Notes under the pieces: generated by a model
Told to the model about the DNA's origin: nothing
Databases searched by the model: none
What the model saw: the letters and a program-made list of their open reading frames with translations, nothing else
Program-made: the position numbers and the translations under genes
NCBI RefSeq assembly: GCF_008329905.1
Contig: NZ_CP032156.1
Coordinates: 157,757-221,756 of the forward strand
Source: Mycobacterium sp. ELW1
GTDB taxonomy: Bacteria > Actinomycetota > Actinomycetes > Mycobacteriales > Mycobacteriaceae
DNA length: 64,000 nt
Direction: 5' to 3'
Shown: piece by piece, positions 41,689 to 51,071 of the stretch
How positions within the stretch are numbered: the first letter of the stretch is position 1
Layout: each line of letters opens with the position of its first letter

Positions 41689-44066
41689 TGGCGCGGGTGC
41701 TCACGCGTGCCCAGTCGCTGGCGAGTTCGTCTGCGTTTGCCAACCATCCAGTCGAAGTACTGCCTTCGCTGTCCCCGACGCCCGAGGACCATCCGTGGTT
41801 CGGAAACACTGTCACCTGCGCCGAACGTGAACGCATCATCACTGCGGGACTTCCGCTCGTGATGGCACGGATGAGTGAGAAGTACCGCAGCGAGGCAGTA
41901 GCCCGCAGCGGTGCACGGCTCTGGCTGAGTCGCCTATTGGACTGGCTGGATGGCTTTGTCGGCGACAGTTATCAAGACCGTTGGATCGCCAGCGATTCCG
42001 ATCGCCAGCCGAAGGCGTGGTGCCCAGCCTTATCAACCGGATCGCATACACGGCTTGGGGCAAGGCTGTCGATCAACGCACTCATAATGCTGGGGGTCAT
42101 TCGTCCCGGCCATGACTGGTTGATCGAGAACAAGCAGGCGCGGTTCTACCGTGACTGGACGACCACGCACGAACCGAAGGCGTGGGATCGCTACTTCGCC
42201 GCCGCGGAGCACGAGGGCGCACCGGAAGTGAAGAAATGGCGAACCGCCACCCACCTGGTACGTATCAGCATCTGCAACGGGCTGCCAATCACCGAGCTGC
42301 ACAGCCAGCATGTGTTGGCCTACCGAGACTTTCTCGTCTCGACCGGCAGGATGCCGGGGGATCTTCTCGCCATGTGGCACTACGGACGCCGCGGCGGACT
42401 GTTCGCCGGTGAAGCCGACGACCTGCGGCACTACCTCATCGCCAAACGTCTCAGTCCCACCGAACTGGTCGACCGCTTCAATGTGCGAGCTCCCAGCGTG
42501 CGAGGACTGTTGATCGCCTACCTCGCCGAGATCGCCGTCGGTCAGGACTACGCCAGCCTGGACGGAACCAGCCGAAACCTGGTGAAGCTGTTCTGGAAAC
42601 CGATCGAAGACGCCAACCCCGGCATCGACACAATCAGTTTGACGAAGGCCCAGGCATCCGCCTGGAAAGAGTGGTTGCGCACCAAACCGGATGGGACTCC
42701 GCGCCGGCACGCCGAGAGCATTCTGGGAGCGGTCCGCAGCTTCTACCTCGACGTGGCTGCCTGGTCCCACGAGGATCCCTCGACGTGGGCCCATTGGGCT
42801 GTCTCATGCCCGGTCAGCATCCGCGACGTCCGAGGCCAGCAGAAGCGCCGGGCCCAGCGGGCACACCGCATGCATGCCCGCACCCGCACCCTCACCCCGC
42901 ACGTCGATGCACTCGTCGCTGCAGCCCGGCGGGCGTACGTGCAAGCAGCAGAGCTGCAAGCGGTCGCGACGACAGCGCCGTTCGGTGAACCGTTCGCCGT
43001 GCACGGGAGCACCTACATCAAGCACACACCGGGCAAGCGGGCCGACCGAGTGCGCATCCATGTTCTGCAGGATGGATCGGAGAAGCGGGTTGACATCCAC
43101 TACACCGTGACACGGGCCTTCATGACCTGGACGATCATCGAGGTGTTGCGCCACACCGGTATCCGGATCGAAGAGATGCTGGAGCTGACCCATCTGAGCA
43201 TCAAGCAGTACCGCAAACCCGATGGCACCGTGATACCGCTCCTGCAGATCGCACCGAGCAAGACCGATCAGGAGCGGATATTTCCCTGCAGCCCGGAGTT
43301 GACCACCACCTTGGCGCGACTGGTCGAGTTCGTCAGCATCGATGGCCGCGTTCCGCTGTGCTGCCGAATCGACACACAGGAACGCCAGGTGTCGGCGCCG
43401 ATGCCGCATCTGATCCAGATCCGAGAGGGTGGACGGTCGCGGGTAATCAACCAGTGCACGGTCCGAAAGTGGTTATCAGAGCTGGCCAACAGCATGGCCT
43501 TGAAGGACGCTGACGGTACTTCGCTGCATTTCACGCCACACGACTTTCGCCGGATCTTCATCACCGACATCGTCAACGCCGGGTTCCCGATCCATTTGGC
43601 CGCAAAGATGGTGGGCCACAACAATATCGAAGTCACGCGCGGCTACACCGCGGTGTATCAGAAAGATGTCTTCGAGGCATATGACCGGTTCATCGACAAC
43701 CGTAGACAGGCACGGCCATCGGCCGAATACCGTGAGCCCACCCAAGCCGAATGGGACGAGTTCGTCGAACACTTCGGCCAGCGCCGGATCGCGCTCGGCA
43801 ATTGCCACCGCCCCTATGGATCTGACTGTTCCCATGAACATGCCTGCATCCGGTGCGATTTCTGCGAGGTTGAACCGGCCCAGGCCGCAAGGCTCGATGA
43901 GATCCGTGACAACCTTCGCCTCCAGGTGGTCGAGGCCCAAAAGAACCGGTGGCTGGGCGACGTTAACCAATTACGCCTCACCATTGAGCACGCCGACCGC
44001 AAGGCGGCGAGGCTGGCAGCCCTCACCGAGGCGGCCCCGGTACTCCTTGCCGCGCACACGTCCTGA
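41688..44066 (+). CDS. Large tyrosine recombinase, TnpB-like
   Basis: A 792-aa recombinase with catalytic motifs TGIRIEEMLEL (Arg), HDFRRIF (HxxR) and GHNNIEVTRGYTAVY (His and Tyr). The long N-terminal half (~450 aa) has no other recognised domain. After the catalytic domain comes a Cys/His cluster (SDCSHEHACIRCDFCEVEP) likely to bind zinc, then a helical tail (LTIEHADRKAARLAAL). Tn554 TnpB proteins are similarly large and act with TnpA. The start shares one base with the upstream stop. Confidence 0.9.
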   Translation: MARVLTRAQSLASSSAFANHPVEVLPSLSPTPEDHPWFGNTVTCAERERIITAGLPLVMARMSEKYRSEAVARSGARLWLSRLLDWLDGFVGDSYQDRWIASDSDRQPKAWCPALSTGSHTRLGARLSINALIMLGVIRPGHDWLIENKQARFYRDWTTTHEPKAWDRYFAAAEHEGAPEVKKWRTATHLVRISICNGLPITELHSQHVLAYRDFLVSTGRMPGDLLAMWHYGRRGGLFAGEADDLRHYLIAKRLSPTELVDRFNVRAPSVRGLLIAYLAEIAVGQDYASLDGTSRNLVKLFWKPIEDANPGIDTISLTKAQASAWKEWLRTKPDGTPRRHAESILGAVRSFYLDVAAWSHEDPSTWAHWAVSCPVSIRDVRGQQKRRAQRAHRMHARTRTLTPHVDALVAAARRAYVQAAELQAVATTAPFGEPFAVHGSTYIKHTPGKRADRVRIHVLQDGSEKRVDIHYTVTRAFMTWTIIEVLRHTGIRIEEMLELTHLSIKQYRKPDGTVIPLLQIAPSKTDQERIFPCSPELTTTLARLVEFVSIDGRVPLCCRIDTQERQVSAPMPHLIQIREGGRSRVINQCTVRKWLSELANSMALKDADGTSLHFTPHDFRRIFITDIVNAGFPIHLAAKMVGHNNIEVTRGYTAVYQKDVFEAYDRFIDNRRQARPSAEYREPTQAEWDEFVEHFGQRRIALGNCHRPYGSDCSHEHACIRCDFCEVEPAQAARLDEIRDNLRLQVVEAQKNRWLGDVNQLRLTIEHADRKAARLAALTEAAPVLLAAHTS

Positions 44067-44097
44067 CGCGAGCAGTAAGGGACCGTCCTTCTGACAG

Positions 44098-44457
44098 CTA
44101 GGTGCAGCAGTTGGGGTCGAGGACGACGCAGAGTGCCTGCAGGGCTTCGGGTTTGACGCGGTGAAAGACGTTCATGCCGCGCCGGTCGGAGATCACCAGC
44201 CCGGCTTTGCGGAGCTGGCCCAGGTGGTGGCTGACGGTGGATTCACTCAGGTCGAGCACCGCGGCCAGATCGCCGCTGGTCTCTTCGCCGGGGCGTGAGC
44301 TGAACAGCAGCGACATCATCTTGACCCGCACCGGGTCGGCGAGCGCCTTGAGCCGCATCGCGACCTGCAGGGCATCGGCGTCGCTGATCGGGCCCGCGGC
44401 GACCGGGGCGCAGCACACCGGGGCGGACATGTCGATCACGGGCAGCGCTTTGGGCAT
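44098..44457 (-). CDS. arsR: ArsR-family arsenic repressor (first copy)
   Basis: A 119-aa winged-HTH protein (LSESTVSHHLGQLRKAGLV recognition helix). Cysteine pairs at residues 15-16 and 117-118 plus Cys110 fit actinobacterial As(III) sensors that use N- and C-terminal thiols instead of the CxC helix site. It is divergent from arsI/cadI across an inverted repeat and probably represses both. Confidence 0.87.
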   Translation of the reverse strand: MPKALPVIDMSAPVCCAPVAAGPISDADALQVAMRLKALADPVRVKMMSLLFSSRPGEETSGDLAAVLDLSESTVSHHLGQLRKAGLVISDRRGMNVFHRVKPEALQALCVVLDPNCCT

Positions 44458-44480
44458 GACCCCATCCTGCCACCTGTCTT

Positions 44481-44535
44481 GACATATATCAAAAAGGTGG
44501 CATCCTGAGGTCGACGCGCCAGTTCGATATATGTC
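44481..44535. promoter_or_regulatory. ArsR operator pair
   Basis: GACATATATC (44481-44490) and its exact reverse complement GATATATGTC (44526-44535) flank the divergent promoter region between arsR and arsI. Confidence 0.65.
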
Positions 44536-44558
44536 TCATCCCTAGTGGGAGGTCCATC

Positions 44559-45035
44559 ATGTCCCGTATGCAACTCGCCCTCAACGTCGATGACCTCGAC
44601 GAGGCGATCACGTTCTACACCAAACTGTTCGGCGTCGACCCCGCCAAGGTCAAGCCCGGCTATGCCAACTTCGCCGTCGCCGAGCCGCCGCTGAAGCTGG
44701 TGCTGCTGGAAAATCCCGGTAAGGGCGGCACCATCAACCACCTCGGCGTCGAGGTCCAATCCAGCGACAAGGTGCACGCCGAGATCGCCCGCCTGACCGG
44801 CGAGGGGCTGTTCACCGATGAGGAGATCGGCACCACGTGTTGCTTCGCCACCCAGGACAAGGTCTGGGTGACCGGGCCGGCCGGAGAGAAATGGGAGGTC
44901 TACACGGTGCTGGCCGACTCCGACACCTTCGGCACCAGCCCACAGCACCTCGACGATTCCGCCGACGGCGAGGGTGGGGTGTGTTGCGGCGGAGCCTCCA
45001 AGGAGGCTGACCCCGCCGCAGCGTCCTGTTGCTAG
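44559..45035 (+). CDS. ArsI/CadI-like VOC-fold protein
   Basis: A 158-aa glyoxalase/VOC protein (MQLALNVDDLDEAITFYTKL, NHLGVEVQSSDKVHAEIARL). The vicinal cysteines in GTTCCFATQDKVWV match the site of ArsI C-As lyases, which demethylate trivalent organoarsenicals; mycobacterial CadI belongs to the same family. The C-terminus has extra Cys pairs (VCCGG, SCC). AGGAG-like GGGAGG lies upstream of ATG 44559. It pairs with the divergent ArsR. Confidence 0.85.
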   Translation: MSRMQLALNVDDLDEAITFYTKLFGVDPAKVKPGYANFAVAEPPLKLVLLENPGKGGTINHLGVEVQSSDKVHAEIARLTGEGLFTDEEIGTTCCFATQDKVWVTGPAGEKWEVYTVLADSDTFGTSPQHLDDSADGEGGVCCGGASKEADPAAASCC

Positions 45036-45092
45036 CCGATCGCACCTGCCGCGGCCGTGGTCACATGGCCGCGGCAGGCGCATGATCGGGGC

Positions 45093-45605
45093 ATGGACCG
45101 CGATGCCATCGCTGCCGATCTGGAGCGCGCGCGTGTCACGTTCCACCAGCTACTGGCGGCCGCCGGCCCCGACGACTGGGATGCGCCGACGCGCGGAACC
45201 CGGTGGACCAACGAACAATTGCTGTTCCACATGGTGTTCGGCTACATGGTCGTGCAGCGGCTGCTGCCCCTGGTGCGGGTGATGGGCCGACTACCTGACC
45301 GCGTCAGCGGGGCATACGCCCGGTTGCTCAACGCCGCGACCACGCCGTTTCATCAAATCAACTACTACGGATCATGCGCCGCCGCCATGGTCTACAACCG
45401 GCGCAGGATGGGCGCCAAACTCGACCGGGTCATCGACTCACTGCAACACCGGCTCGCCCGCGAGACCGACGACACCCTGCGGCGCGGCATGCATTTCCCG
45501 CCGGGATGGGATCCGTTCTTCTCCGACTACATGACGCTGGAAGACGTCTACCGCTACCCCGGGCGCCACTTCGACTTCCACGCCGCCCAACTCACCTTCA
45601 CCTGA
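45093..45605 (+). CDS. DinB-superfamily protein
   Basis: A 170-aa four-helix-bundle protein with the DinB/YfiT pattern: TRWTNEQLLFHMVFGYMVVQ, and HFDFHAAQLTF giving a likely metal-binding His set. Actinobacterial DinB-like enzymes often use mycothiol. ATG 45093 is chosen over 45057. Placed in the arsenic cluster, it may be a thiol transferase for detoxification; that is inference. Confidence 0.75.
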   Translation: MDRDAIAADLERARVTFHQLLAAAGPDDWDAPTRGTRWTNEQLLFHMVFGYMVVQRLLPLVRVMGRLPDRVSGAYARLLNAATTPFHQINYYGSCAAAMVYNRRRMGAKLDRVIDSLQHRLARETDDTLRRGMHFPPGWDPFFSDYMTLEDVYRYPGRHFDFHAAQLTFT

Positions 45606-45635
45606 CGTTTCATTTGCCAACAACTTCGATATCCG

Positions 45636-45645
45636 TCAATATTGA
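45636..45645. promoter_or_regulatory. Operator-like palindrome before the second arsR
   Basis: TCAATATTGA ends 3 bp before ATG 45649, typical of ArsR autoregulation sites overlapping the promoter; the very short distance again suggests a leaderless mRNA. Confidence 0.5.
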
Positions 45646-45648
45646 TGT

Positions 45649-46023
45649 ATGTCGAAGTCGCAGGAGTCGTTGACCGACGGGGACGCGTGCTGCCCACCCG
45701 GGGCGCTGCTGCGCGAACCCCTTACCGCCGCGGACGCGGCGGACATGGCGGTCAAACTCAAAGCGCTGGCCGATCCGGTACGCCTGCAGCTGTTCTCCGC
45801 GATCGCCAGCCACGCCGGTGGTGAGGCCTGCGTCTGCGACATCTCCGCCGACATCGAGGTGTCACAACCGACCATCAGCCACCACCTCAAAGTGCTGCGC
45901 GACGCCGGGCTACTGACCTCACAGCGCCGGGCCTCCTGGGTGTACTACGCCGTGGTGCCCGACGCGCTGGCCAGCCTCGCCGTCTTGTTCGGCATTGACG
46001 CAGCCGCCGGGGTGTCGGCATGA
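45649..46023 (+). CDS. arsR: ArsR-family arsenic repressor (second copy)
   Basis: A 124-aa winged-HTH protein with Cys61-Val-Cys63 in the metal helix (GEACVCDIS), the classical As(III) site, plus Cys14-Cys15. Recognition helix: SQPTISHHLKVLRDAGLL. It overlaps acr3 by 4 bp (ATGA) and leads the acr3-arsC-arsC operon. Confidence 0.9.
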   Translation: MSKSQESLTDGDACCPPGALLREPLTAADAADMAVKLKALADPVRLQLFSAIASHAGGEACVCDISADIEVSQPTISHHLKVLRDAGLLTSQRRASWVYYAVVPDALASLAVLFGIDAAAGVSA

Positions 46024-47138
46024 CCGACACCACCACCCCGGCCCCAGCGGTCGTGGGCAAGCTCTCCACCCTGGATCGGTTCCTGCCGCTGTGGATCGGC
46101 GCGGCGATGGTCGCCGGGTTGCTGCTGGGCCGCTGGGTTCCCGGCTTGAACACCGCGCTGGAAAGCGTTCAGCTGGACGGGATTTCACTACCCATCGCTC
46201 TTGGCCTGCTCATCATGATGTACCCGGTGCTGGCCAAGGTCCGCTACGACCGCCTCGACACCGTCACCGGCGACCGCAAGCTGCTGCTGTCCTCACTGGT
46301 CCTGAACTGGGTGCTCGGCCCCGCGCTGATGTTCGCGCTCGCGTGGCTGCTGCTGCCCGACCTGCCCGAATACCGGACCGGCCTGATCATCGTCGGCCTG
46401 GCCCGCTGCATCGCCATGGTCATCATCTGGAACGACCTGGCCTGCGGCGACCGGGAAGCCGCCGCCGTCCTCGTGGCGCTCAACTCGATCTTCCAGGTCA
46501 TCATGTTCGCCCTGCTGGGCTGGTTCTATCTGTCGGTGCTGCCCGGCTGGCTCGGCCTGGAACAGACCACCATCGACACCTCCCCGTGGCAGATCGCCAA
46601 GTCCGTGCTCATATTTCTGGGCATCCCGCTGCTGGCCGGCTACCTGTCGCGCCGGCTCGGCGAGAAAACCAAGGGCCGTGACTGGTACGAGGCCAAGTTC
46701 CTGCCCCGGATCGGGCCGTGGGCGCTCTACGGGCTGCTGTTCACTATCGTGATTCTCTTTGCGCTGCAAGGCGACCAGATCACCCACCAACCGTTCGACG
46801 TCGCCCGCATCGCCCTGCCGCTACTAGCGTACTTCGCGATCATGTGGGGCGGAGGCTACCTGCTCGGCACCATGCTCGATCTCGGTTATGAGCGCACCAC
46901 CACCCTGGCGTTCACCGCCGCGGGCAACAACTTCGAACTCGCCATCGCCGTCGCGATCGCCACCTACGGCGCCACCTCCGGCCAAGCCCTGGCCGGCGTC
47001 GTCGGCCCGTTGATCGAAGTCCCGGTCCTGGTCGGGTTGGTCTACGTGTCCTTGGCGTTGCGCAACCGGTTCCACCACCACACCTCCCAACACCTTCCTG
47101 CCGACGGCTCGACGACGAGAACGGAACCCAATCCATGA
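46020..47138 (+). CDS. acr3: Acr3 arsenite efflux permease
   Basis: A 372-aa membrane protein of ten helices with the signature GLARCIAMVIIWNDLACGD; the Cys in ARCIAMV is the conserved transport residue of Acr3. It exports As(OH)3 at the cytoplasmic membrane. Overlaps both neighbours by ATGA. Confidence 0.95.
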   Translation: MTDTTTPAPAVVGKLSTLDRFLPLWIGAAMVAGLLLGRWVPGLNTALESVQLDGISLPIALGLLIMMYPVLAKVRYDRLDTVTGDRKLLLSSLVLNWVLGPALMFALAWLLLPDLPEYRTGLIIVGLARCIAMVIIWNDLACGDREAAAVLVALNSIFQVIMFALLGWFYLSVLPGWLGLEQTTIDTSPWQIAKSVLIFLGIPLLAGYLSRRLGEKTKGRDWYEAKFLPRIGPWALYGLLFTIVILFALQGDQITHQPFDVARIALPLLAYFAIMWGGGYLLGTMLDLGYERTTTLAFTAAGNNFELAIAVAIATYGATSGQALAGVVGPLIEVPVLVGLVYVSLALRNRFHHHTSQHLPADGSTTRTEPNP

Positions 47139-47803
47139 CTGACAGCCCCGTCACCCACGAGCTTCGCCACGATCTGTCCATCGACCAGCAACTCGCCCTG
47201 AAAACCGCGGCGACCCGGCTGGGCGGTGAGTTCGATGGCACCTTCGGTACCGAAACCATCGAACGGTTCTTGCATTCGTCCTACGACCAGTTCGCCGGCC
47301 GGGCCACCATTCCGAACTTCCTGCCGCTGTTGGCCGAACGGTTCGCCCGCCAACGCCTGCACGCCCTGGCGAGAGTGGAAGGAAAGATCAGCGACGGCAA
47401 ACCGACCGTGTTGTTCCTGTGCACCCACAACGCCGGCCGCTCGCAGATGGCGCTGGGCTACTTCACCCACCTGGCCGGTGACCGGGCCGTCGCCTGGTCC
47501 GGTGGATCCGAACCCGGCAACGAGATCAACCCCGCCGCGATCGCTGCCATGCACGAAGTCGGTATCGACATCACTGGCGAATACCCCAAACCCTGGACCG
47601 ACGAAATTGTGCAGGCGGCCGACGTCGTCATCACCATGGGCTGCGGGGACGCCTGCCCGATCTTCCCCGGGAAACGCTACGAGAACTGGGAACTGCCCGA
47701 CCCCGCCGGCCAGGGCCTCGACGCCGTCCGCCCGATCCGCGACGACATCGAAGAACGCGTCCACCGTTTGTTGGCCGACCTGAACGTGCCCGTCACCCGG
47801 TAG
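47135..47803 (+). CDS. arsC: Arsenate reductase, mycothiol-type, with N-terminal helical domain
   Basis: A 222-aa protein. Residues 1-85 are a three-helix domain (ATRLGGEFDGTFGTETIERF) as in actinobacterial arsenate-mycothiol transferases; residues 90-222 are the low-molecular-weight phosphatase fold with P-loop CTHNAGRS and the downstream ELPDPAGQ. It reduces arsenate using mycothiol/mycoredoxin, supplying arsenite to Acr3. Overlaps acr3 by 4 bp. Confidence 0.9.
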   Translation: MTDSPVTHELRHDLSIDQQLALKTAATRLGGEFDGTFGTETIERFLHSSYDQFAGRATIPNFLPLLAERFARQRLHALARVEGKISDGKPTVLFLCTHNAGRSQMALGYFTHLAGDRAVAWSGGSEPGNEINPAAIAAMHEVGIDITGEYPKPWTDEIVQAADVVITMGCGDACPIFPGKRYENWELPDPAGQGLDAVRPIRDDIEERVHRLLADLNVPVTR

Positions 47804-47833
47804 CCGCGAAAACCTCAAGGGAACACACCGAAT

Positions 47834-48301
47834 ATGGCTGACACATCAGTGTTGTTCGTCTGCGTCAGTAACGCCGGAAAATCGGTCATGGCCGCCGGGC
47901 TCATGCGCCAGATCGCCGGACCGACCATCCACGTCAGCTCGGCGGGCACCCGCGCCAAGACCGCCGTCAACGACCTCTCGGTACAAGCCTTGGCAGAAGT
48001 CGGCGTCGACATCAGCGACCATCAGCCCGCCCAACTCACCGCGCAGATGCTCGACGACGCCGACCTGGTCGTCATCGTCGGCAGCCAAGCCCACCTCGAC
48101 GAGTACTGTCCCGGCGTCACCATCCAGCGGTGGGATACCGACGAACCCTCCTTGCGCGGCATCGACGGAATCGACCGCATGCGAATCATCCGCGACGACA
48201 TCACCACGCGCGTCCAGGCCTTGGCCGCCAACCTTTCCACCGCGATCACACCACCCACCGGCCAGCCATCCCGATCCAACGCGCGTATTGAGCGAAGCTA
48301 G
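47834..48301 (+). CDS. Second ArsC-like low-molecular-weight phosphatase-fold protein
   Basis: A 155-aa protein with P-loop CVSNAGKS, in which the last residue of the Cx5R motif is Lys. Lys variants occur in corynebacterial ArsC1'-like arsenate reductases, so activity is plausible. The C-terminus has the DP-type loop replaced by TDEPSLRGIDG. Located 30 bp after the mycothiol-type ArsC. Confidence 0.82.
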   Translation: MADTSVLFVCVSNAGKSVMAAGLMRQIAGPTIHVSSAGTRAKTAVNDLSVQALAEVGVDISDHQPAQLTAQMLDDADLVVIVGSQAHLDEYCPGVTIQRWDTDEPSLRGIDGIDRMRIIRDDITTRVQALAANLSTAITPPTGQPSRSNARIERS

Positions 48302-48305
48302 ATGT

Positions 48306-48569
48306 ATGCGTGTGGAACTTCTCACGAGCCCGGGATGTCCGAATGCAGCGGCGGCTCGGCGCTTGCTCGCCGAGTGTCTGTCTGAGGTTGATATCGCTGA
48401 AGATGTGGTGGTGGAAAGGGTCGGTGGATATCCATCGCCAACAGTGCTCGTTGATGGTATGGATGTCATGAAGCCGGGCACTGAGCTGGCAGCTGATGCG
48501 TGCCGATTGGACCTTCCGACCAGGGATCGCGTGCTGGCGGCGCTTCGGAGTGCGACGCCGTTGACGTGA
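48306..48569 (+). CDS. Small thioredoxin-fold protein
   Basis: An 87-aa protein beginning MRVELLTSPGCPNAAAARRL with a single active-site Cys (CPN) and cis-Pro region GGYPSPTVLVDGMDV. It resembles small thioredoxin-like proteins found in mercury and arsenic clusters. ATG 48306 is chosen over TTG 48288, which would overlap the previous gene. May recycle ArsC or bind metal; inference. Confidence 0.68.
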   Translation: MRVELLTSPGCPNAAAARRLLAECLSEVDIAEDVVVERVGGYPSPTVLVDGMDVMKPGTELAADACRLDLPTRDRVLAALRSATPLT

Positions 48570-48607
48570 TCGATCCGGGGTCTTACCCCGATGTTGCGGC
48601 CCCGAGT

Positions 48608-50587
48608 TCAGCTGGCTGCCGTGGTCTTCTGGTTGCGGGTGTGGGCCAGCCGGTGGGAGTCGGTTCCGGTTTCGATGATGGTGCCCCCGAGGGGCTTGGT
48701 GCGTCCGGCGCGCACGCCGTTGGCGATGACGACGATTTCGGCGAGTTCGTGCACCGCGACGACCGCGGCCAGCCCGAGGACACCGGTGAGGGCGAGCGGA
48801 ATGAGCACCGTAATCAATGCCAGTGAGAGGCCGACGTTTTGCAGCATGATCCGCCTCGCGCGCCGCGCGTGGGCCAGTGCTTGGGTGAGGTGGCGCAGGT
48901 CTTCACCCATCAGCGCGACGTCGGCGGTTTCGATGGCCACGTCGGTGCCCATCGCGCCCATGGCGATACCCAAATCGGCAGTGGCCAGGGCCGGGGCGTC
49001 GTTGACGCCGTCACCGACCATGGCCGTCGAGGAACGTTGGCGCATTTGACCAATTAGCGCGGCTTTGTCTTCGGGCCGCAGATCGGCATGCACGACCTCG
49101 ATGCCCACCTGCTTGGCCAATGCGTGGGCGGTCGCTTGGTTGTCACCGGTGAGCATGGCCACCTGATACCCGCCGCGGCGCAGCTGGGCGACGACGTGGG
49201 CGGCTTCGGGCCGCAGCTCATCGCGCACCGCGACTGCCCCGATGATCTGGTCGTTGTCTTCGATGAGCACGGCGGTGGCGCCGGCGGCCTGCATGGCCGC
49301 GACCTGGCCGGCCAGCGGGCCGGGGTCAAGCCAGCCGGGGCGGCCCAGCCGCAATCGACGGCCATCCCGCGCGCCGGTCAACCCGGCACCGGTGACCGCC
49401 TGCACGTCATCAGCCGGTTGCACGGGGCCCTGCGCGGCGGCGAGAATCGCTGCCGCGAGGGGGTGTTCGCTGCGGGCCTCCAACGCCGCCGCCACATCCA
49501 GCACGTGCTCGCGGGTGGCGCCGTTGGTGGTGGCGACGTCGATGACGGTGGGTGCGTTGGCGGTCAGGGTGCCTGTCTTGTCCAGCGCGATCGTGCGGAC
49601 CGCGCCCAGGGCTTCCAGCGCCGCCCCGCCCTTGACCAAGACACCGAGCTTGCTAGCCGCGCCGATCGCGGCGACCACCGTGACCGGCACCGAGATCGCC
49701 AGCGCGCAAGGAGAGGCCGCCACCAACACCACCAGGGCACGTTCGATCCACACCAGCGGATCGCCCAACACGCTGCCGATGGCGGCGATGAGGACCGCGG
49801 CGATCATGATCGCGGGGACCAGGGGTTTGGCGATGCGGTCGGCCAGGCGCTGGGCTTCGCCCTTGCGGGACTGCTCGGCCTCCACGATCGCCACGATGCG
49901 GGCCAACGAGTTGTCAGCAGCAGTGGACGTGACCTCAACCTCCAGCACGCTGGTGCCGTTGATCGACCCGGCGAACACCTCATCACCGGGCCCGGCCTCT
50001 ACCGGCACGGATTCGCCGGTGATGGCCGAAACATCCAGCGCCGTGCGCCCCGACACGATCGTGCCGTCGGTGGCGACGCGTTCGCCGGGCTTGACCAGCA
50101 TCCGGTCACCCACCGCCAACTCTGCTGGGGCGATGGTGGTTTCGGTACCGTCGCGGAGCACGGTGGCCTCATCGGGCACCAGCGACAACAACGCCCGCAG
50201 ACCTCGGCGGGTGCGGGCGAGGGAGTATTCTTCGAGGCCCTCGCTGATGGAGAACAGGAACGCCAGCATGGCGGCCTCGCCGACCTCGCCGAGGATCACC
50301 GCGCCGACCGCGGCGATCGTCATCAGCGTGCCGACCCCGATCTTGCCCTGCGCCAGCCGGCGCAGCGTCGAAGGCACGAACGTGTAGGCACCGATCACCA
50401 AGGCGAGCGCATACAGGCCGATTTCGACCGCATGGGGGCCGCCGGACCAGCCGACCACATAGCCGGCCAAAAGCACCACGCCCGCCACCGCGGCGGCGCG
50501 CAGTTCGGTGATCTCCCAAAGCCGTTCGGGTTCCTGCTCGTCCTCGCCGGGGCGGTCGTCGCTGCCGCAGCCGCACGCCTCACTCAT
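48608..50587 (-). CDS. P1B-type heavy-metal ATPase, CtpG-like
   Basis: A 659-aa pump with TGES (ITGESVPVE), SPC in helix 6 (AASPCALAIS), DKTGT phosphorylation site, and GDGVNDAP. After the SPC helix, HELAEIVVIANGVRA at the end corresponds to the last two helices of CtpG-type P1B ATPases. A short Cys-rich start (CGCGSDD) replaces a full metal-binding domain. Expected to export Cd2+ or a related soft/borderline metal. Overlaps the regulator gene as ATGA. Confidence 0.88.
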   Translation of the reverse strand: MSEACGCGSDDRPGEDEQEPERLWEITELRAAAVAGVVLLAGYVVGWSGGPHAVEIGLYALALVIGAYTFVPSTLRRLAQGKIGVGTLMTIAAVGAVILGEVGEAAMLAFLFSISEGLEEYSLARTRRGLRALLSLVPDEATVLRDGTETTIAPAELAVGDRMLVKPGERVATDGTIVSGRTALDVSAITGESVPVEAGPGDEVFAGSINGTSVLEVEVTSTAADNSLARIVAIVEAEQSRKGEAQRLADRIAKPLVPAIMIAAVLIAAIGSVLGDPLVWIERALVVLVAASPCALAISVPVTVVAAIGAASKLGVLVKGGAALEALGAVRTIALDKTGTLTANAPTVIDVATTNGATREHVLDVAAALEARSEHPLAAAILAAAQGPVQPADDVQAVTGAGLTGARDGRRLRLGRPGWLDPGPLAGQVAAMQAAGATAVLIEDNDQIIGAVAVRDELRPEAAHVVAQLRRGGYQVAMLTGDNQATAHALAKQVGIEVVHADLRPEDKAALIGQMRQRSSTAMVGDGVNDAPALATADLGIAMGAMGTDVAIETADVALMGEDLRHLTQALAHARRARRIMLQNVGLSLALITVLIPLALTGVLGLAAVVAVHELAEIVVIANGVRAGRTKPLGGTIIETGTDSHRLAHTRNQKTTAAS

Positions 50588-50955
50588 CGCGCAACCTTCT
50601 TCCGCTCAGTCGGGTGGCCGTAGTTGGGGCACAACGCCACCGCGTTGCCGGTGGCCTCCAAGACAGCTTCGGCGGCCCGCAACATGTCCAGTAGTTCCGG
50701 GCGGGCCAGCCGATACACCGAGGCGCGGCCCTGCGGCCGGAAATCCACCAGCCCGCAGTCGCGCAGGCACGCCAGATGCGCCGACACCGTCGACTGCGCC
50801 AACCCCAACTCGCCGGTCAGATCCACCACCCGCGCCTCACCGACCGCCAGCCGGCGCAGGATCGCCAACCGGGTGCCATCCGAGAGGCTGTGAAACAACG
50901 CCGTCGCCGCATCCACATTCCCGCACATCGCGGGATCGACCGAACCACTTTTCAT
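50584..50955 (-). CDS. CmtR-like ArsR-family metal sensor
   Basis: A 123-aa winged-HTH protein. Cys63 and Cys67 in ACLRDCGLV sit in the recognition helix exactly as in M. tuberculosis CmtR (CLRxCGLV), and Cys109 in the C-terminal tail is the expected third ligand, so it is probably a Cd(II)/Pb(II) sensor. ATG 50955 or GTG 50961. It precedes and overlaps the CtpG-like gene, the same pair as in the M. tuberculosis chromosome. Confidence 0.87.
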   Translation of the reverse strand: MKSGSVDPAMCGNVDAATALFHSLSDGTRLAILRRLAVGEARVVDLTGELGLAQSTVSAHLACLRDCGLVDFRPQGRASVYRLARPELLDMLRAAEAVLEATGNAVALCPNYGHPTERKKVAR

Positions 50956-50986
50956 CGCCACACGACGATGATAGCGTCCAACACTA

Positions 50987-50998
50987 TTGATCGGTCAA
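50987..50998. promoter_or_regulatory. Operator-like palindrome of the CmtR-type regulator
   Basis: TTGATCGGTCAA, between the divergent cmtR-like and methyltransferase genes. Confidence 0.5.
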
Positions 50999-51071
50999 CC
51001 CCGCCAACATCGATACAACCCGATGGATGAGGACGCAGGGCGGGGACGGGCCGACCGGGAAGGAGCAGGCG

